Shown here piece after piece: positions 45,573 to 54,859 of a stretch of DNA of 58,437 nt. The stretch covers positions 1 through 58,437 of the forward strand of contig CAIOZS010000240.1 of NCBI GenBank assembly GCA_903862845.1. Direction: 5' to 3'. A program made the translations under genes and the position numbers. Positions within the stretch are counted from its first letter, which is position 1. Each line of letters opens with the position of its first letter. The notes below the pieces were generated by a model that saw only the letters and a program-made list of their open reading frames with translations, was not told the DNA's origin and did no database searches. Source of the stretch: an uncultured Thermoleophilia bacterium. Its GTDB lineage: Bacteria > Actinomycetota > Thermoleophilia > UBA2241.

Positions 45573-48351
45573 TCACATGATCCACCAGGCAAGCGACTTA
45601 GGCCCCGGCGTCACCCTGAGGATCAGCGACTTGCTCCCTCTGAGCACGTGCAGCACGACTACGCTGCCCGGAGTCGCATGTCCCAGGACCGCCCGCACGT
45701 CCTTCAAGGAGTTCGCGGGTCTGCCGTCGATGCTGAGGATGATGTCTCCGCCGACGACGTTGTAGTGTCGCTCAGGGTGGAGCAGCCCATCACTACCGAC
45801 GACTGGCGCGCCCTTGGTTGTCACCTCTCGAGTGCCTCCGCGGAGCCCCGCCTTGGCGGCGGGACTCCCCGGCATCACGTCCCTCACCAGGATGCCTCTG
45901 TGCGCCGCCAGGCCGAGCGACCTGGCAAGCGACGGCGTTATCCAGTCGATCGCGTCTATGCCGAGCGCGACCGGATACGCCTTCTGGACGGCGCGCTCGA
46001 GGTTGGTGACCGAATACGTGAACCAGTCGACGGGGACAGCCGCGCCGGGACCGGTGTTGTCCCAAGTCGACCCGGTGGCGGAGTAGTAGGCGTTTCCCAT
46101 CACCCCGATGAGATGGCCCGTCACATCGATCAGCGGGCCTCCCGTCGGGCGCTTCAGCGAGGCGCTGGTACGCATGTGCAGGACGCGGTATTGGGTATTT
46201 GTGTTGTCGTCCGAACCAGCAGTGATGCTCTGGATCGCACCGGCGCCTCGCCCGAGTAGGCCGTAGACTCGGTTCAGGGCGACGACCCGCTCGCCCATCT
46301 GGATGGACTCGGAGTCACCCAGTGGCATCGGCTCGAGCTGCGCCTTCCGGGGGTCGACCTTGACGATGGCCAGAGTGCCATTCGTGTCGGCGCTGATGAG
46401 GTCTCCCCGCACCGTCCGGTAACGCCCGTCGCTTTCGTAGTACCCGACAGTGACGACCTCCGGGCCGTATCCGAGCGTCCTATTCATCAGCGGGTTGCCA
46501 CTCGTGAAGATCAGCCCGTCCTTCGACGCGACCACGCCCGATTCGGTGACAGTCTTCCATATCAACGTATGATCGACGATGCGCCGTGCCTTCGCAGTGA
46601 TGTCCACGACGCTCGTGCCGTACTTGTTCGCGATCTGCGAGGCCGTCATCGTCACTGGCTTGGCGGCCGCCGGCTTGAACTCCCAGATTGCGAGGGCGGC
46701 AACTGCAGCCACGACGATGACGGCCGCAGCGGCTGCGAGCAGGGGAGCGCGGCGTCGCAGGGTGCGCCGCGTGCGCCGGCTGAGCAGCCAGCGGCGCTTG
46801 GGCTTGGCGGCCTCGTCGGCGACGCGCTCGGCGCGGGCGAAGCGCTGGGCGGCGGCGGCCGCGTCGAGCGGCGCGGCACGGCCGCCGGCCAGGGCCAGGT
46901 AGCGGGCGGTCGGCTCGCTGAGCTCGTCCTCGAGCTCGAAGAGCCCGCAGGCCCCGGCCATCTCCAGGGCCATGCCGTAGTGATAGGCGAGGATCTCGGC
47001 GAGGTCCTCGGTGCGCCCGGCGGTGCGCTCTTCGAGCCACCTGGCCAGGGCGGCGTGCTTGGCCGCCCGGTCGGCGCGGGTCAGCTGGGCGTAGGCCACG
47101 TCGCAGACCAGGGCGTGCACGAAGAGGAACTCCGTCTCGCCTTCGATTGAGGAGCCGCGCACCGGACGCACGAGCTCCTTGGCGACCAGCTCGATCAGGC
47201 TCTCGTAGACCTGGGCGGCGTCTGCCGCGCCGACGGCGGCTACGGCGCCGACCCAGAACGTCCTCCCCACCACCGAGGCGTCGGCGAGCAGCGCCTTGCG
47301 GTCGGGATTGAGCAGGTCGAGACGCGCCGCGATGAGCGCGCCGATCGAGTCGGGCAGAGGTAGCTCGGCGCCCTCCTTGAGCACAGTCTGCCCGCTGCGG
47401 TTCACCGGCAGGTCGCGGTCTTGCAGCAGGCGGACAAGCTCCTCGGCGAACAGTGGGTTGCCGCCGCTGCGTTCCAGGATCAGGGCGTGCAGCTCGGTGG
47501 GCAGCGACTTGGCGCCGAGGCAGTTGCGTGCGAGCTCGGCCGTCTCCTCGCCGGAGAGCGGGCCGACTCCGACCTGCGCGGCGGCCGCCACATAGCCAGC
47601 GCCTGCACCCACGAGCTCGAGGACCTCGGGGCGGGCCGTGGCCAGCACGAGCAGCGAGACCCCGGCCGCGCTCTCCGCGACTCCGAGCCGGTGCGGGCCA
47701 GCGGCTCGACGGCGATCCAGGCGTGCACCGGCTCGGCCTTGCCCTTGAGAGCGACGGGGTGACAGGCGTCGAAGCGGAAGGTGCGCTCGGTGGCGACGTG
47801 GGTCGCCTCGCCGACCGCGACCGCCATCGGCGGCGCCACGCCTTGCAGCCGCGCCGCCGTGTTGACCGCGTCCCCGGTAAGAAAGCCGCGCCCCGAGGCG
47901 GGGTCGACGTCGAGGCGCACGAGCGCGTCGCCGGTATTGACGCCGACGCGAACCTCCAGCGGCGTGCCGTCGGGCCGCGTCAGGCCCTCGAGGTCCTCGA
48001 TCAGGCGCAGGCCGGCGCGCACCGCGCGCTCGGGGTCGTCCTCGTGCACGGGGGCACGCCGAACACGGCCACCACCGCGTCCCCGATGAACTTCTCCACG
48101 GTGCCGCCATGCGCCTCGATGGCCGCGCGGGTGCGAGCCGCGTACTCGCCGAGAAGGCGGTCGACGTCCTCCGGATCCGCCGCCTCGCTCATCTTCGTGA
48201 AGCCGACGATGTCGCAGAAGAGCGTGGTGACGGTGCGGCGCTCTTCGGAGCGCCGCGATGGGCCCGACGGTGCGGTCAGACGGGCGCCGCAGCTCGAGCA
48301 GGTGGCGGCGCCCTCGGGGGCGTCGTGGCCGCAGCCGGGGCAGGCGATCAT
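45573..48351 (-). pseudogene. cyclase-ATPase-pseudoprotease signalling protein, copy 1 (disrupted)
   Basis: From ATG 48351: a zinc ribbon (CPGCGHDAPEGAATCSSCG), then a class III cyclase domain with LFCDIVGFTKMSEA and VEKFIGDAVVAVFG, so metal-binding aspartates are intact. At about 48050 one base is missing in a C run and the frame changes (VHEDDPERAVRAG continues, then GFLTGDAVNTAARL). At about 47661-47691 the frame changes again where roughly 520 bases present in copy 2, including Walker A and B, are absent. The remainder reads continuously to 45573: STAND/AAA C-terminal helices, a basic RRTRRTLRRRA stretch, a membrane helix, an HtrA-like domain without a catalytic triad, and a PDZ domain (GILVRDVMPGSPAAKAG). 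As written it cannot yield the full protein. Confidence 0.85.
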
Positions 48352-48565
48352 CTCTGCCGCCCCGCTGACTCACCGACCACTGCCGCGTGAGACCACATGC
48401 GAACGACCCCTCCGAGCTCCTGCACCGATTCTACTGCCAATGTCGCCGCTGTTGAAGGCGGCGGGTCATTCGTCCGTCGGTCGATTCACCCGCATGGGGT
48501 GAGGTGCCGCCGCCGGCGTCGCGCTAGGCTCGGGCGTAGTTGATAGGCGAGAGCAAGGAGCAGCC

Positions 48566-49027
48566 ATGTCCCGCATCTTCACAGTCCGGTTTGCCCGCCT
48601 TGCCACAGCGCTCTCTCTTGCTGCCCTGGTTGCGCTGACGCTCAGCGCTGGGGCAGCGGCGAGGCCCATCATCCCGGCGGCCCAAAAGGTTCCCGCTGCC
48701 TGGGTCGCTTCGCTGACGACCACGGCCGTAGGCGGCGCCGCAGCCACCGACCGCGCCGCCGCGTCGACCGCGTCGCCGCTGAGGACGCCGTCGCCGCAGC
48801 CGGGACCGCTGGCGAGGCCGACGAGCGCCTCCGGCGGCCTGCTGCCGAGCGGACTGAGCTTGCCGGGCGTCATCGCCGTGCTCGCCGTGGCGGCACTCAT
48901 GACCGACGTCTCTCTGATGATCTCGCGCGGCCCCGCTGCGACTCGCCGAGTCCGCGGACGGCAGACCACGGTCGAGCACGCCGTTCGGTCGCCGTCAGCT
49001 CGTGGCCCGATGGGACGCGCCGCCTGA
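48566..49027 (+). CDS. small exported protein, possibly overprinted on a cyclase relic
   Basis: The 153-residue frame has a good ribosome binding site (AAGGAG, 6 bases before ATG) and a convincing signal peptide (RLATALSLAALVALTLSAGA). It continues with an Ala/Thr/Ser/Pro-rich stretch and a single membrane helix (GVIAVLAVAALMTDVSLMI) before a basic tail. I recognise no family. Its middle part is antisense to a degenerate cyclase sequence (see next entry), so the low-complexity region may simply mirror that relic. Either a young gene or a chance frame; the start signals favour translation. Confidence 0.4.
   Translation: MSRIFTVRFARLATALSLAALVALTLSAGAAARPIIPAAQKVPAAWVASLTTTAVGGAAATDRAAASTASPLRTPSPQPGPLARPTSASGGLLPSGLSLPGVIAVLAVAALMTDVSLMISRGPAATRRVRGRQTTVEHAVRSPSARGPMGRAA
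48685..48830 (-). pseudogene. degenerate class III cyclase fragment
   Basis: The minus strand reads GVLSGDAVDAAARSVAAAPP followed by TAVVVSEATQAAGTF. This aligns with GFLTGDAVNTAARLQGVAPP and MAVAVGEATHVATERTF of the cyclase domain of copy 1; nucleotide identity is evident over more than 80 bases (compare 48703-48790 with 47799-47886). Nothing upstream or downstream extends the domain. It lies within a plus-strand ORF. Confidence 0.65.
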
Positions 49028-49277
49028 CGCGCCCTGTCATCGCCGCGGTCCGAGAGCGCGACATCCGCCGCGGCTGGTCGCCGTCAACTGCGACCTGCGC
49101 CGTCCGGGTACGTGACGCCGTCACCCCGTCACGAGCGATCGTCACCGCGCCGGCCATCCATCGACACATCGGGCCAATCGGCCGCCCTGCAGTGTCGACC
49201 GCTGACGCATGGGCCGTCGGTGCCTGCTTTGCAGCGAAAGAGGAGCGCCACCAGCCTCGGCGAACCTGAAGTCGTTT

Positions 49278-49331
49278 AGACTTCGCTGCGAAGTCTTAAT
49301 AGCGATCACGGCTATCCAGCTCGGCTGGATA
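49278..49331. promoter_or_regulatory. two palindromes upstream of the fic gene
   Basis: AGACTTCGC (49278-49286) and GCGAAGTCT (49288-49296) are perfect nine-base arms around one base. TATCCAGC (49313-49320) and GCTGGATA (49324-49331) are perfect eight-base arms around three. Both lie within 66 bases of the fic ATG and probably regulate it. The stretch 49028-49277 shows no supported gene. Confidence 0.6.
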
Positions 49332-49343
49332 CGAGGCAGGCAC

Positions 49344-50498
49344 ATGAAGCGCAGCGCGACAGGTACCTACGAGGTCACGGCCGTCGGCGGCGAGACCGTG
49401 CGCGCCTTCATCCCCCTGCCTCTGCCGCCGCAGCCGGCTCTCGACCTCACCGGACCGGCGCAGCCGCTGCTCGAGCGCGCCCTGCTCGCCCTCGGCCGGC
49501 TGGACAGCATCTCCGCCCTCCTCCCGGACACCGACCTCTTCCTCTACAGCTACGTGCGCAAGGAGGCGGTGCTGTCTTCGCAGATCGAAGGTACGCAGTC
49601 ATCGCTGTCCGACCTTCTGCTCTTCGAGATGGAGCAGGCGCCGGGCGCCCCCCTCGACGATATCGTCGAGGTCTCGGGCTACGTGCGTGCGCTGGAGCAC
49701 GGTCTCGCACGCCTGCGCGCCGGCTTCCCGCTGAGCTCCCGCCTCATCCGTGAGGTCCACGCCGAGCTGCTCGCACGCGGCCGCGGCAGCGACAAGGACC
49801 CTGGCGAGTTCCGTCGCAGCCAGAACTGGATCGGCGGCACGCGGCCCGGCAACGCCATCTTCGTGCCGCCGCCGCACATCGCCGTCGCGGACTGCATCTC
49901 CGACCTGGAGCGCTTCCTGCACGGCGACCGCGGTGACTTGCCGGTGCTCATCAAGGCGGCCCTGGCGCACCTGCAGTTCGAGACGATTCACCCCTTCCTC
50001 GACGGCAACGGGCGCGTCGGACGCCTGCTCATCACGCTGATCCTGTGCAGCGCCGGCGTGCTCAGTGAGCCGCTGCTCTACCTGAGTCTCTACTTCAAGG
50101 AGAACCGGGCCGAGTACTACCGGCTGCTCGACGCCGTGCGCCACGATGGCGACTGGGAAGCCTGGATCGAGTTCTTCCTGCGCGGCGTCGAACAAACGTC
50201 CAGCAGCGCCGTCAGCACGGCGCGGCGGCTGGTAGCGGTCTTCTCCGCTGATCGCGAGCTCATCCAGGGACAGGGACGCAAGGCCGGGTCGGCCCTGCGC
50301 ATCTGCGAGGCGCTCACCTCGCGCCCGGTCCTAACCGTGTCGGGCGCGGCGCAGCGCACGGGCCTCTCCTTCCCCGGCGCCTCAGACGGCATGAAGCTGC
50401 TCGGCGAACTGGGCATCGTGCGCGAGCTGACCGGCAAAAAGCGCAACCGCGCGTTCGCCTACGACCGCTACCTCGCGATGCTCGGCGAAGGCACGTGA
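49344..50498 (+). CDS. Fic-family AMPylase-type protein
   Basis: The 384-residue protein has the Fic active site HPFLDGNGRVGR (about residue 215) and, near the N-terminus, VLSSQIEGTQSS, an inhibitory S-x-x-x-E-G helix, so it is a class II, self-inhibited Fic protein. A C-terminal helix-turn-helix-like region (TVSGAAQRTGLSFPGASDGM) follows. Fic proteins usually attach AMP to target proteins. The start at 49344 is chosen because the conserved region begins there; no Shine-Dalgarno sequence is obvious. The last 72 residues recur as a fragment at 54625-54840. Confidence 0.9.
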   Translation: MKRSATGTYEVTAVGGETVRAFIPLPLPPQPALDLTGPAQPLLERALLALGRLDSISALLPDTDLFLYSYVRKEAVLSSQIEGTQSSLSDLLLFEMEQAPGAPLDDIVEVSGYVRALEHGLARLRAGFPLSSRLIREVHAELLARGRGSDKDPGEFRRSQNWIGGTRPGNAIFVPPPHIAVADCISDLERFLHGDRGDLPVLIKAALAHLQFETIHPFLDGNGRVGRLLITLILCSAGVLSEPLLYLSLYFKENRAEYYRLLDAVRHDGDWEAWIEFFLRGVEQTSSSAVSTARRLVAVFSADRELIQGQGRKAGSALRICEALTSRPVLTVSGAAQRTGLSFPGASDGMKLLGELGIVRELTGKKRNRAFAYDRYLAMLGEGT

Positions 50499-50669
50499 CC
50501 GGAGTGGCGTGATCATCGGCCCCTCGCCGAAGGCAAGAGAGCCTGACAGCGTCGGTCGCCCGGCCGGAACCGGCCCCCAACCAGCCTGAGGGCCTCAGGA
50601 TCACGCCGCCCCCGGGCAGATCGACGGATAGCATTCCTGGCGCCCCGTCATCGCATGGTCGGTCGGCTT

Positions 50670-50855
50670 CTATGGAGCCGGCCGCACTTCCGCGGTGAAG
50701 TACCTGATGTGCGTGGTATCGAGGTTGGGAAGCGCTACATCGAAGAGGCGCGGGAGGTCGAGCCGGCGAAAGGCCGCCTGCCTCCCGCGACCCTTGTCGA
50801 AGGCCGCATAGTCGAAGTTGAACCCATCGTCGTAGATTCGGGCACGCGGACGCAC
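50670..50855 (-). pseudogene. N-terminal fragment of a NYN/LabA-like nuclease gene
   Basis: From a GTG at 50855 the minus strand reads RARIYDDGFNFDYAAFDKGR, then RRLDLPRLFDVALPN and THIRYFTAEVRP, which is the start of a NYN domain (V-Y-x-D-G-F-N-x-x-Y, I-R-Y-F-T-A-x-V). A stop follows after 61 codons, while NYN proteins are usually about 180 residues or more. So it is truncated, unless it works as a fragment. Flanking sequence 50499-50669 and 50915-51208 holds no gene I can support. Confidence 0.6.
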
Positions 50856-50896
50856 GACGACCGTCCTCAGGCTTACGATTGCCTCACAAATGCAGA

Positions 50897-50914
50897 AACC
50901 GCCTTGCGGCGGTT
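50897..50914. terminator. small hairpin
   Basis: AACCGCC and GGCGGTT form a seven-base-pair stem with a TTGC loop, upstream of the NYN fragment on the minus strand and downstream of the restriction gene reading the same way. It could end the restriction-modification transcript; no U-tract. Confidence 0.35.
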
Positions 50915-51208
50915 ACGCGCCGCGGGCCGAGACCCGAGGGAGGTAGGCCCGAAGAGTAGCATTCGCTCTTTCGGATGTCGCGCCCTCGGGATCAACGTCA
51001 CCCGGTCGGCGGCAATGGCGGTCGCCCGGGCTACGGATGCGTCTCCGCCTTCACCCGTTCGAAGTCGGCGTCGAGCGTCGGCTCGATCAGCAGGATGGCG
51101 GGTACGCCGCGCGAGTAGGCCAGGTCGCCAGACTCCATTTCGGCACTACGCGCGCCGAGCTCGAAGGCTGGCCCCGCTCGACCGCGATCGCCCCCGTACC
51201 TCGGCGCG

Positions 51209-52243
51209 TCAGGTAGCGAAGCGCGCGAGCTCAGTGTGCGCGACGAGGTCGCCAAGAGTCGCCAGCGTGAATACCTTGCCCTCGAGGGCGATCAGCAGGC
51301 GGCGCATGTCCTCGCGACGGATGCCGAAGCCGCGCCCGTCGATGCACGCGATGACCTCGAAGCCCGGCTGGCCGCTGACGACGCGATCCTTGCTCTGCTC
51401 GACCAGGTGGATGATGCGCGTGAACTTGTCACGCGCGGTGCCGTCGTCGTTGGTGATCTTCGCCTCGATGACGACCGCTGGCGCATACTCGTCGGGCGTG
51501 ATGAAGTCCGGGGCCTGATCGAAGCCGGGTACGCGCTCGGCGCGCTTGGTCTTGCGACACGAGACCCCGCGGGCCAGGAGCTCGGCCTCCACGGCGCTCT
51601 CCATGACGTCGCCGATGAGCTCGGAGACCGAGTCGCGATGGCTGGCGAACGGCCGGCCGAGGAGGCGCTCGTAGAGAAGCATCGCGTAGGGCACGTGAAA
51701 GTCGGCAGCGCGACGCACCGAATCGAGGCCCTCGGCGGTGTCCACCTTGTCGAGGCGATGCAGGGTGTCAGGCGCCCTCTCGGTGACCCCGGCGCTGATG
51801 CGGCGACAGGCGGTCTCGACCATTGCCACGACGCGCTCGAGGGTCGTAGCCCTGCGTTCGCTCAGACGCGCCAGGTACTCGCGGTCGGTGCGCACGTGGC
51901 CGTCCAGGGAACGGGCGAAGTTCTGCGTGATCGTGAGGCCTGAGTCACATGCGGCAAGATCAGCCCATTCGGGCGGCGTCATACCGAGGATGCAGCGCAA
52001 CACGACGGTAGCCAGGCTATCGGCGAGGAGCGCATCCCAGACGGCGGCAGGGTCGACGTCGCGGAAGTCCTTGGTCGCTCGCTTGAGCGTCTCGTATGCC
52101 TCCTGGAAGCGCACGTACTCGACGAAGTTGCCGCTCTTGGGCAGCACGAGGAACTGCGACTCGAGGCCCGCGTAGACAGCGTCGACGTAGACCTCCAAAT
52201 GCTCTGAAAGCTCGATCGGACTTGCCTGAAAGGGTTGCTTCAT
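51209..52243 (-). CDS. putative restriction endonuclease
   Basis: The 344-residue protein shows a PD-(D/E)XK-like site: DFITPDEYAPAVVIEAKITN (Asp, then E-x-K), followed by DDGTARDKFTRIIHLVEQSK. The N-terminal two thirds are helical without a recognised domain. It follows the DNA methylase gene by nine bases on the same strand, which makes a restriction-modification pair the simplest reading. Recognition sequence unknown. Its family is not certain; an alternative is a non-cleaving accessory protein. Confidence 0.6.
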   Translation of the reverse strand: MKQPFQASPIELSEHLEVYVDAVYAGLESQFLVLPKSGNFVEYVRFQEAYETLKRATKDFRDVDPAAVWDALLADSLATVVLRCILGMTPPEWADLAACDSGLTITQNFARSLDGHVRTDREYLARLSERRATTLERVVAMVETACRRISAGVTERAPDTLHRLDKVDTAEGLDSVRRAADFHVPYAMLLYERLLGRPFASHRDSVSELIGDVMESAVEAELLARGVSCRKTKRAERVPGFDQAPDFITPDEYAPAVVIEAKITNDDGTARDKFTRIIHLVEQSKDRVVSGQPGFEVIACIDGRGFGIRREDMRRLLIALEGKVFTLATLGDLVAHTELARFAT

Positions 52244-52252
52244 CGGGCGAGC

Positions 52253-54415
52253 CTAAAAGAGCGCAAGCGCTTGTTGGGGCGGGGTTGCCGGCAGCTGAGC
52301 GAGGACGGCTTCTGGGTGGAGCTGTTCTTGCTGCCCCGCGCTGAGTGACTCAAGCGTCTCCTTCGCCAGGGCAAGACGCTCCTCGATCTCGCGGTCCGCG
52401 TCCCATTGCTCACGAAGAACGCCGATGGCGATCCGCGTGAGACGACCATTGGCAAGGCAGCGCACGTCGCCCAAGCTGACGCGCACGCCGCCGGCCTGCA
52501 TCTCCGCGCAGTCATCCACCAGCGCGGCACCGATGTCCTCTGGAGTGAAGGCCTCCTTGGGCGCCTCGGAACCACGCCGACAGACGAAGACGCTATCCAG
52601 CACCGACGAGCCGGTGCCGTTGATGTGCAGCGAGGCTCCCATCTCGGCGGGCGCCGGAAGCACAGCGGTGCAGACCATGCCCGCGTCGAGCACGGCGACC
52701 ACGAGCGGCGCATAGGCGGCGAGCTCGTTGTGGTGGTAGGTGAAGACGAAGGGCGCGCCCGTCTTGAGGGCCGCCGCGTAGTGGGCATAGATCGCAGAGA
52801 GGCCCGCGGCGAAATGGGCCAGGTCGCGGCCCATGGTGACGTTGCCGGTGAGCTCGCTGGCCGAGCGCGTCGTCTCGCCGCGGAACTGGACGTGCCGGTC
52901 TTTGAGCCCGAGCCGCAGCCACACGTAGCAGAAGTCCATGAGCTCGGCGTACTGCACATTGGCGAAGTAGGGCGGGTCGGTGAACACGCCGTCCAGGGAG
53001 TCGGGTCTGAGTTCAACGTCGATCGCCGGCGCCGCCGAGAGCCAGGCCTCACGCTGAGGCCCGTCAGGGAAGTGGTCGACGAGGTCGGCGGCGATCTGCT
53101 CGCCGGCAATGCGCACCCGCTGCTTCTTCGAGCCCTGGCGACGACTCTCGAAGGGCTCGCGGCAGAAGGCCTTGGCGCGCTGGTACTTCTCAACGAAATG
53201 GGCGAAGCCGCCGGAGCCGACGCGCGGGATGCCGAGCAGGTTCGCCTCGCACTGGACGAGGCCAACGGGGAAGCCGTGCACCGAGAAGATGTCCTGGCCC
53301 TTAAGGGCGTAGGTGTCGTAGCGACACAGCATGTTCTGGTAGCGCAAGGCGTCGGAGAACACCGTGAGCAGCGCTTCGCGTGCGTCGTCGTGAGGGATTG
53401 CGCGGATGCGCTCGAGCAGAGTGGCGAGGCCGAGCAGCTGGCGCTCGTTGAACATGTCGCGGTAGCGCTGGTAGCCCCAGCGCAGGAGCCGCGTCGTCTC
53501 ATCGCCCTCGGGGATGGCCTGCTCCGGGATCGGCACTCCGGCGGCGCCGGAGAGCCTTTGGCGTGCCGCCTCGTAGAGCGCGAGATCGGCAGCGCTCGGC
53601 GTCTTGAAGAAGCGCCCGCGGTGAGTCGGCTTGCAGTGGTCACAGTGATACTCAAGCGCCCACATCAGGTGCTCAGGGGGCGACGCGCAGGCGTCTGGAT
53701 AGGCGATATCGTGTCTGCATCGGCTGCAGGACACGTGACCTCGTCGGGCCGGACCAGCACCGCCCACAGCACCGCCGCAGTGCGCGCACGGTACGCTCGC
53801 GCTCTTCGGAGGGCGTTCATCGATCTCCACAAGCTGGCGGCACTCAGAGCAGGCAAACACCCACTTCGGGTGACGCACCTTCTCGGCGAGCAGGTAGCCG
53901 GGGAACAGCGGCACCTTCTCGCCACACTCGGGACACTGCGCCAGCTTGACCCAGAGGAAGTACTTGACGCGGGCATCGGCGCCGCACTCCTCACACGTCG
54001 TGCGGTAAAGATCGCCGATCTGCTCAGAGACGTCGTCGATGACGTCACGTGCGGCAGCCGCCACTTGCTCCTTGTCGATCGGCGAGAGCTCCTGACGGAC
54101 GATCCAGTAGGCCATCGGGTTGACGTCGCTGCCGACGACGTCGAAGCCCAAGCGATTGGCCTCGATCAGGGGCGTGCCACCACCCATGAAGGGGTCGGCG
54201 ATCACGCCATCCAATTGATGGGCGCGGTAGTAGGAGTCGCTCAGCGAGATGTCGCCGTTGTACTCGGAGAGGATCAGATTGCGAAAAAGGGTGCCGGGGC
54301 GCCGCGCGAACCACTTATGCACGCCAATCACCGGGCGGTAGCTCTGCTGGATCTGCTTTTCCTGCAGCGCAAGCTCGGCGGCGAAGGCGGCGTCGAAGTT
54401 GTCTTCAAGCGGCAT
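52253..54415 (-). CDS. adenine-specific DNA methylase with zinc ribbons (COG1743/DUF1156-like)
   Basis: The 720-residue protein has IADPFMGGGTPLIEANRLGF with VVGSDVNPMA (SAM-binding motif I region) and DGVFTDPPYFANVQYAELMD (catalytic D-P-P-Y), the order of an N-terminal SAM site and later DPPY. Between them lie several C-x2-C pairs (CEECG, CPECG, CSECR, CAHCG, CSRCR, CDHC), giving two or three zinc ribbons. This matches large methylases found in defence islands. The start at 54415 begins the conserved part (FAAELALQEKQIQQSYRPVI); a longer frame upstream has unrelated sequence. It modifies DNA, probably protecting against the nuclease encoded next. Confidence 0.85.
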   Translation of the reverse strand: MPLEDNFDAAFAAELALQEKQIQQSYRPVIGVHKWFARRPGTLFRNLILSEYNGDISLSDSYYRAHQLDGVIADPFMGGGTPLIEANRLGFDVVGSDVNPMAYWIVRQELSPIDKEQVAAAARDVIDDVSEQIGDLYRTTCEECGADARVKYFLWVKLAQCPECGEKVPLFPGYLLAEKVRHPKWVFACSECRQLVEIDERPPKSASVPCAHCGGAVGGAGPARRGHVSCSRCRHDIAYPDACASPPEHLMWALEYHCDHCKPTHRGRFFKTPSAADLALYEAARQRLSGAAGVPIPEQAIPEGDETTRLLRWGYQRYRDMFNERQLLGLATLLERIRAIPHDDAREALLTVFSDALRYQNMLCRYDTYALKGQDIFSVHGFPVGLVQCEANLLGIPRVGSGGFAHFVEKYQRAKAFCREPFESRRQGSKKQRVRIAGEQIAADLVDHFPDGPQREAWLSAAPAIDVELRPDSLDGVFTDPPYFANVQYAELMDFCYVWLRLGLKDRHVQFRGETTRSASELTGNVTMGRDLAHFAAGLSAIYAHYAAALKTGAPFVFTYHHNELAAYAPLVVAVLDAGMVCTAVLPAPAEMGASLHINGTGSSVLDSVFVCRRGSEAPKEAFTPEDIGAALVDDCAEMQAGGVRVSLGDVRCLANGRLTRIAIGVLREQWDADREIEERLALAKETLESLSAGQQEQLHPEAVLAQLPATPPQQALALF

Positions 54416-54624
54416 GCTGCAGTCCAAGCTTCGCTGGTTCGACCGGCCACCCCTCAGGGCCGGCATGGCGCAGGCCCGGTGGAGTTGCCACGTCAGGGGC
54501 GAGTCTGCACGCTTCCCCTTGCGAGACGCAAGCGTGACAATCATTGTCCACGTCGGCTCGGACAGACCCACGAGTCTCGTAGCACCGAAGGCAACGCGAG
54601 CCAGCCGTTGGCAGCGGCCGCCGG

Positions 54625-54840
54625 GCCGGATCCGCCCTGCGCGTCTGCGAGGCGCTCGCCTCCCGCCCGGTTTTCACCGTGACGGGTGCGGCTCAGCGCA
54701 CGGGACTGTCCTTCCCCGGCGCCTCAGACGGTATGAAGCTGCTCGGCGAGCTGGGCATCGTGCGCGAGCTGACGGGCAAGCAACGCAACCGCGCGTTTGC
54801 CCACGACCGCTACCTCGCGCTGCTCGGCGAAGGCACGTAA
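54625..54840 (+). pseudogene. duplicated 3' fragment of a fic gene
   Basis: An open frame with no start reads AGSALRVCEALASRPVFTVT, then GAAQRTGLSFPGASDGMKLL and GELGIVRELTGKQRNRAFAH up to a stop. This is nearly identical to the last 72 codons of the intact fic gene ending at 50498 (about eight differences). It is in the same orientation, 4.1 kb downstream, with the methylase, nuclease and NYN fragment between. 54416-54624 shows nothing else. Confidence 0.9.
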
Positions 54841-54859
54841 GGGGCGCGGAGAGGCCGGC

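Noticed and set aside
50655-51518. 287-codon plus-strand frame across the NYN fragment and the nuclease 3' end
   Set aside because: Serine/arginine-rich shadow; the minus strand has better-supported features.
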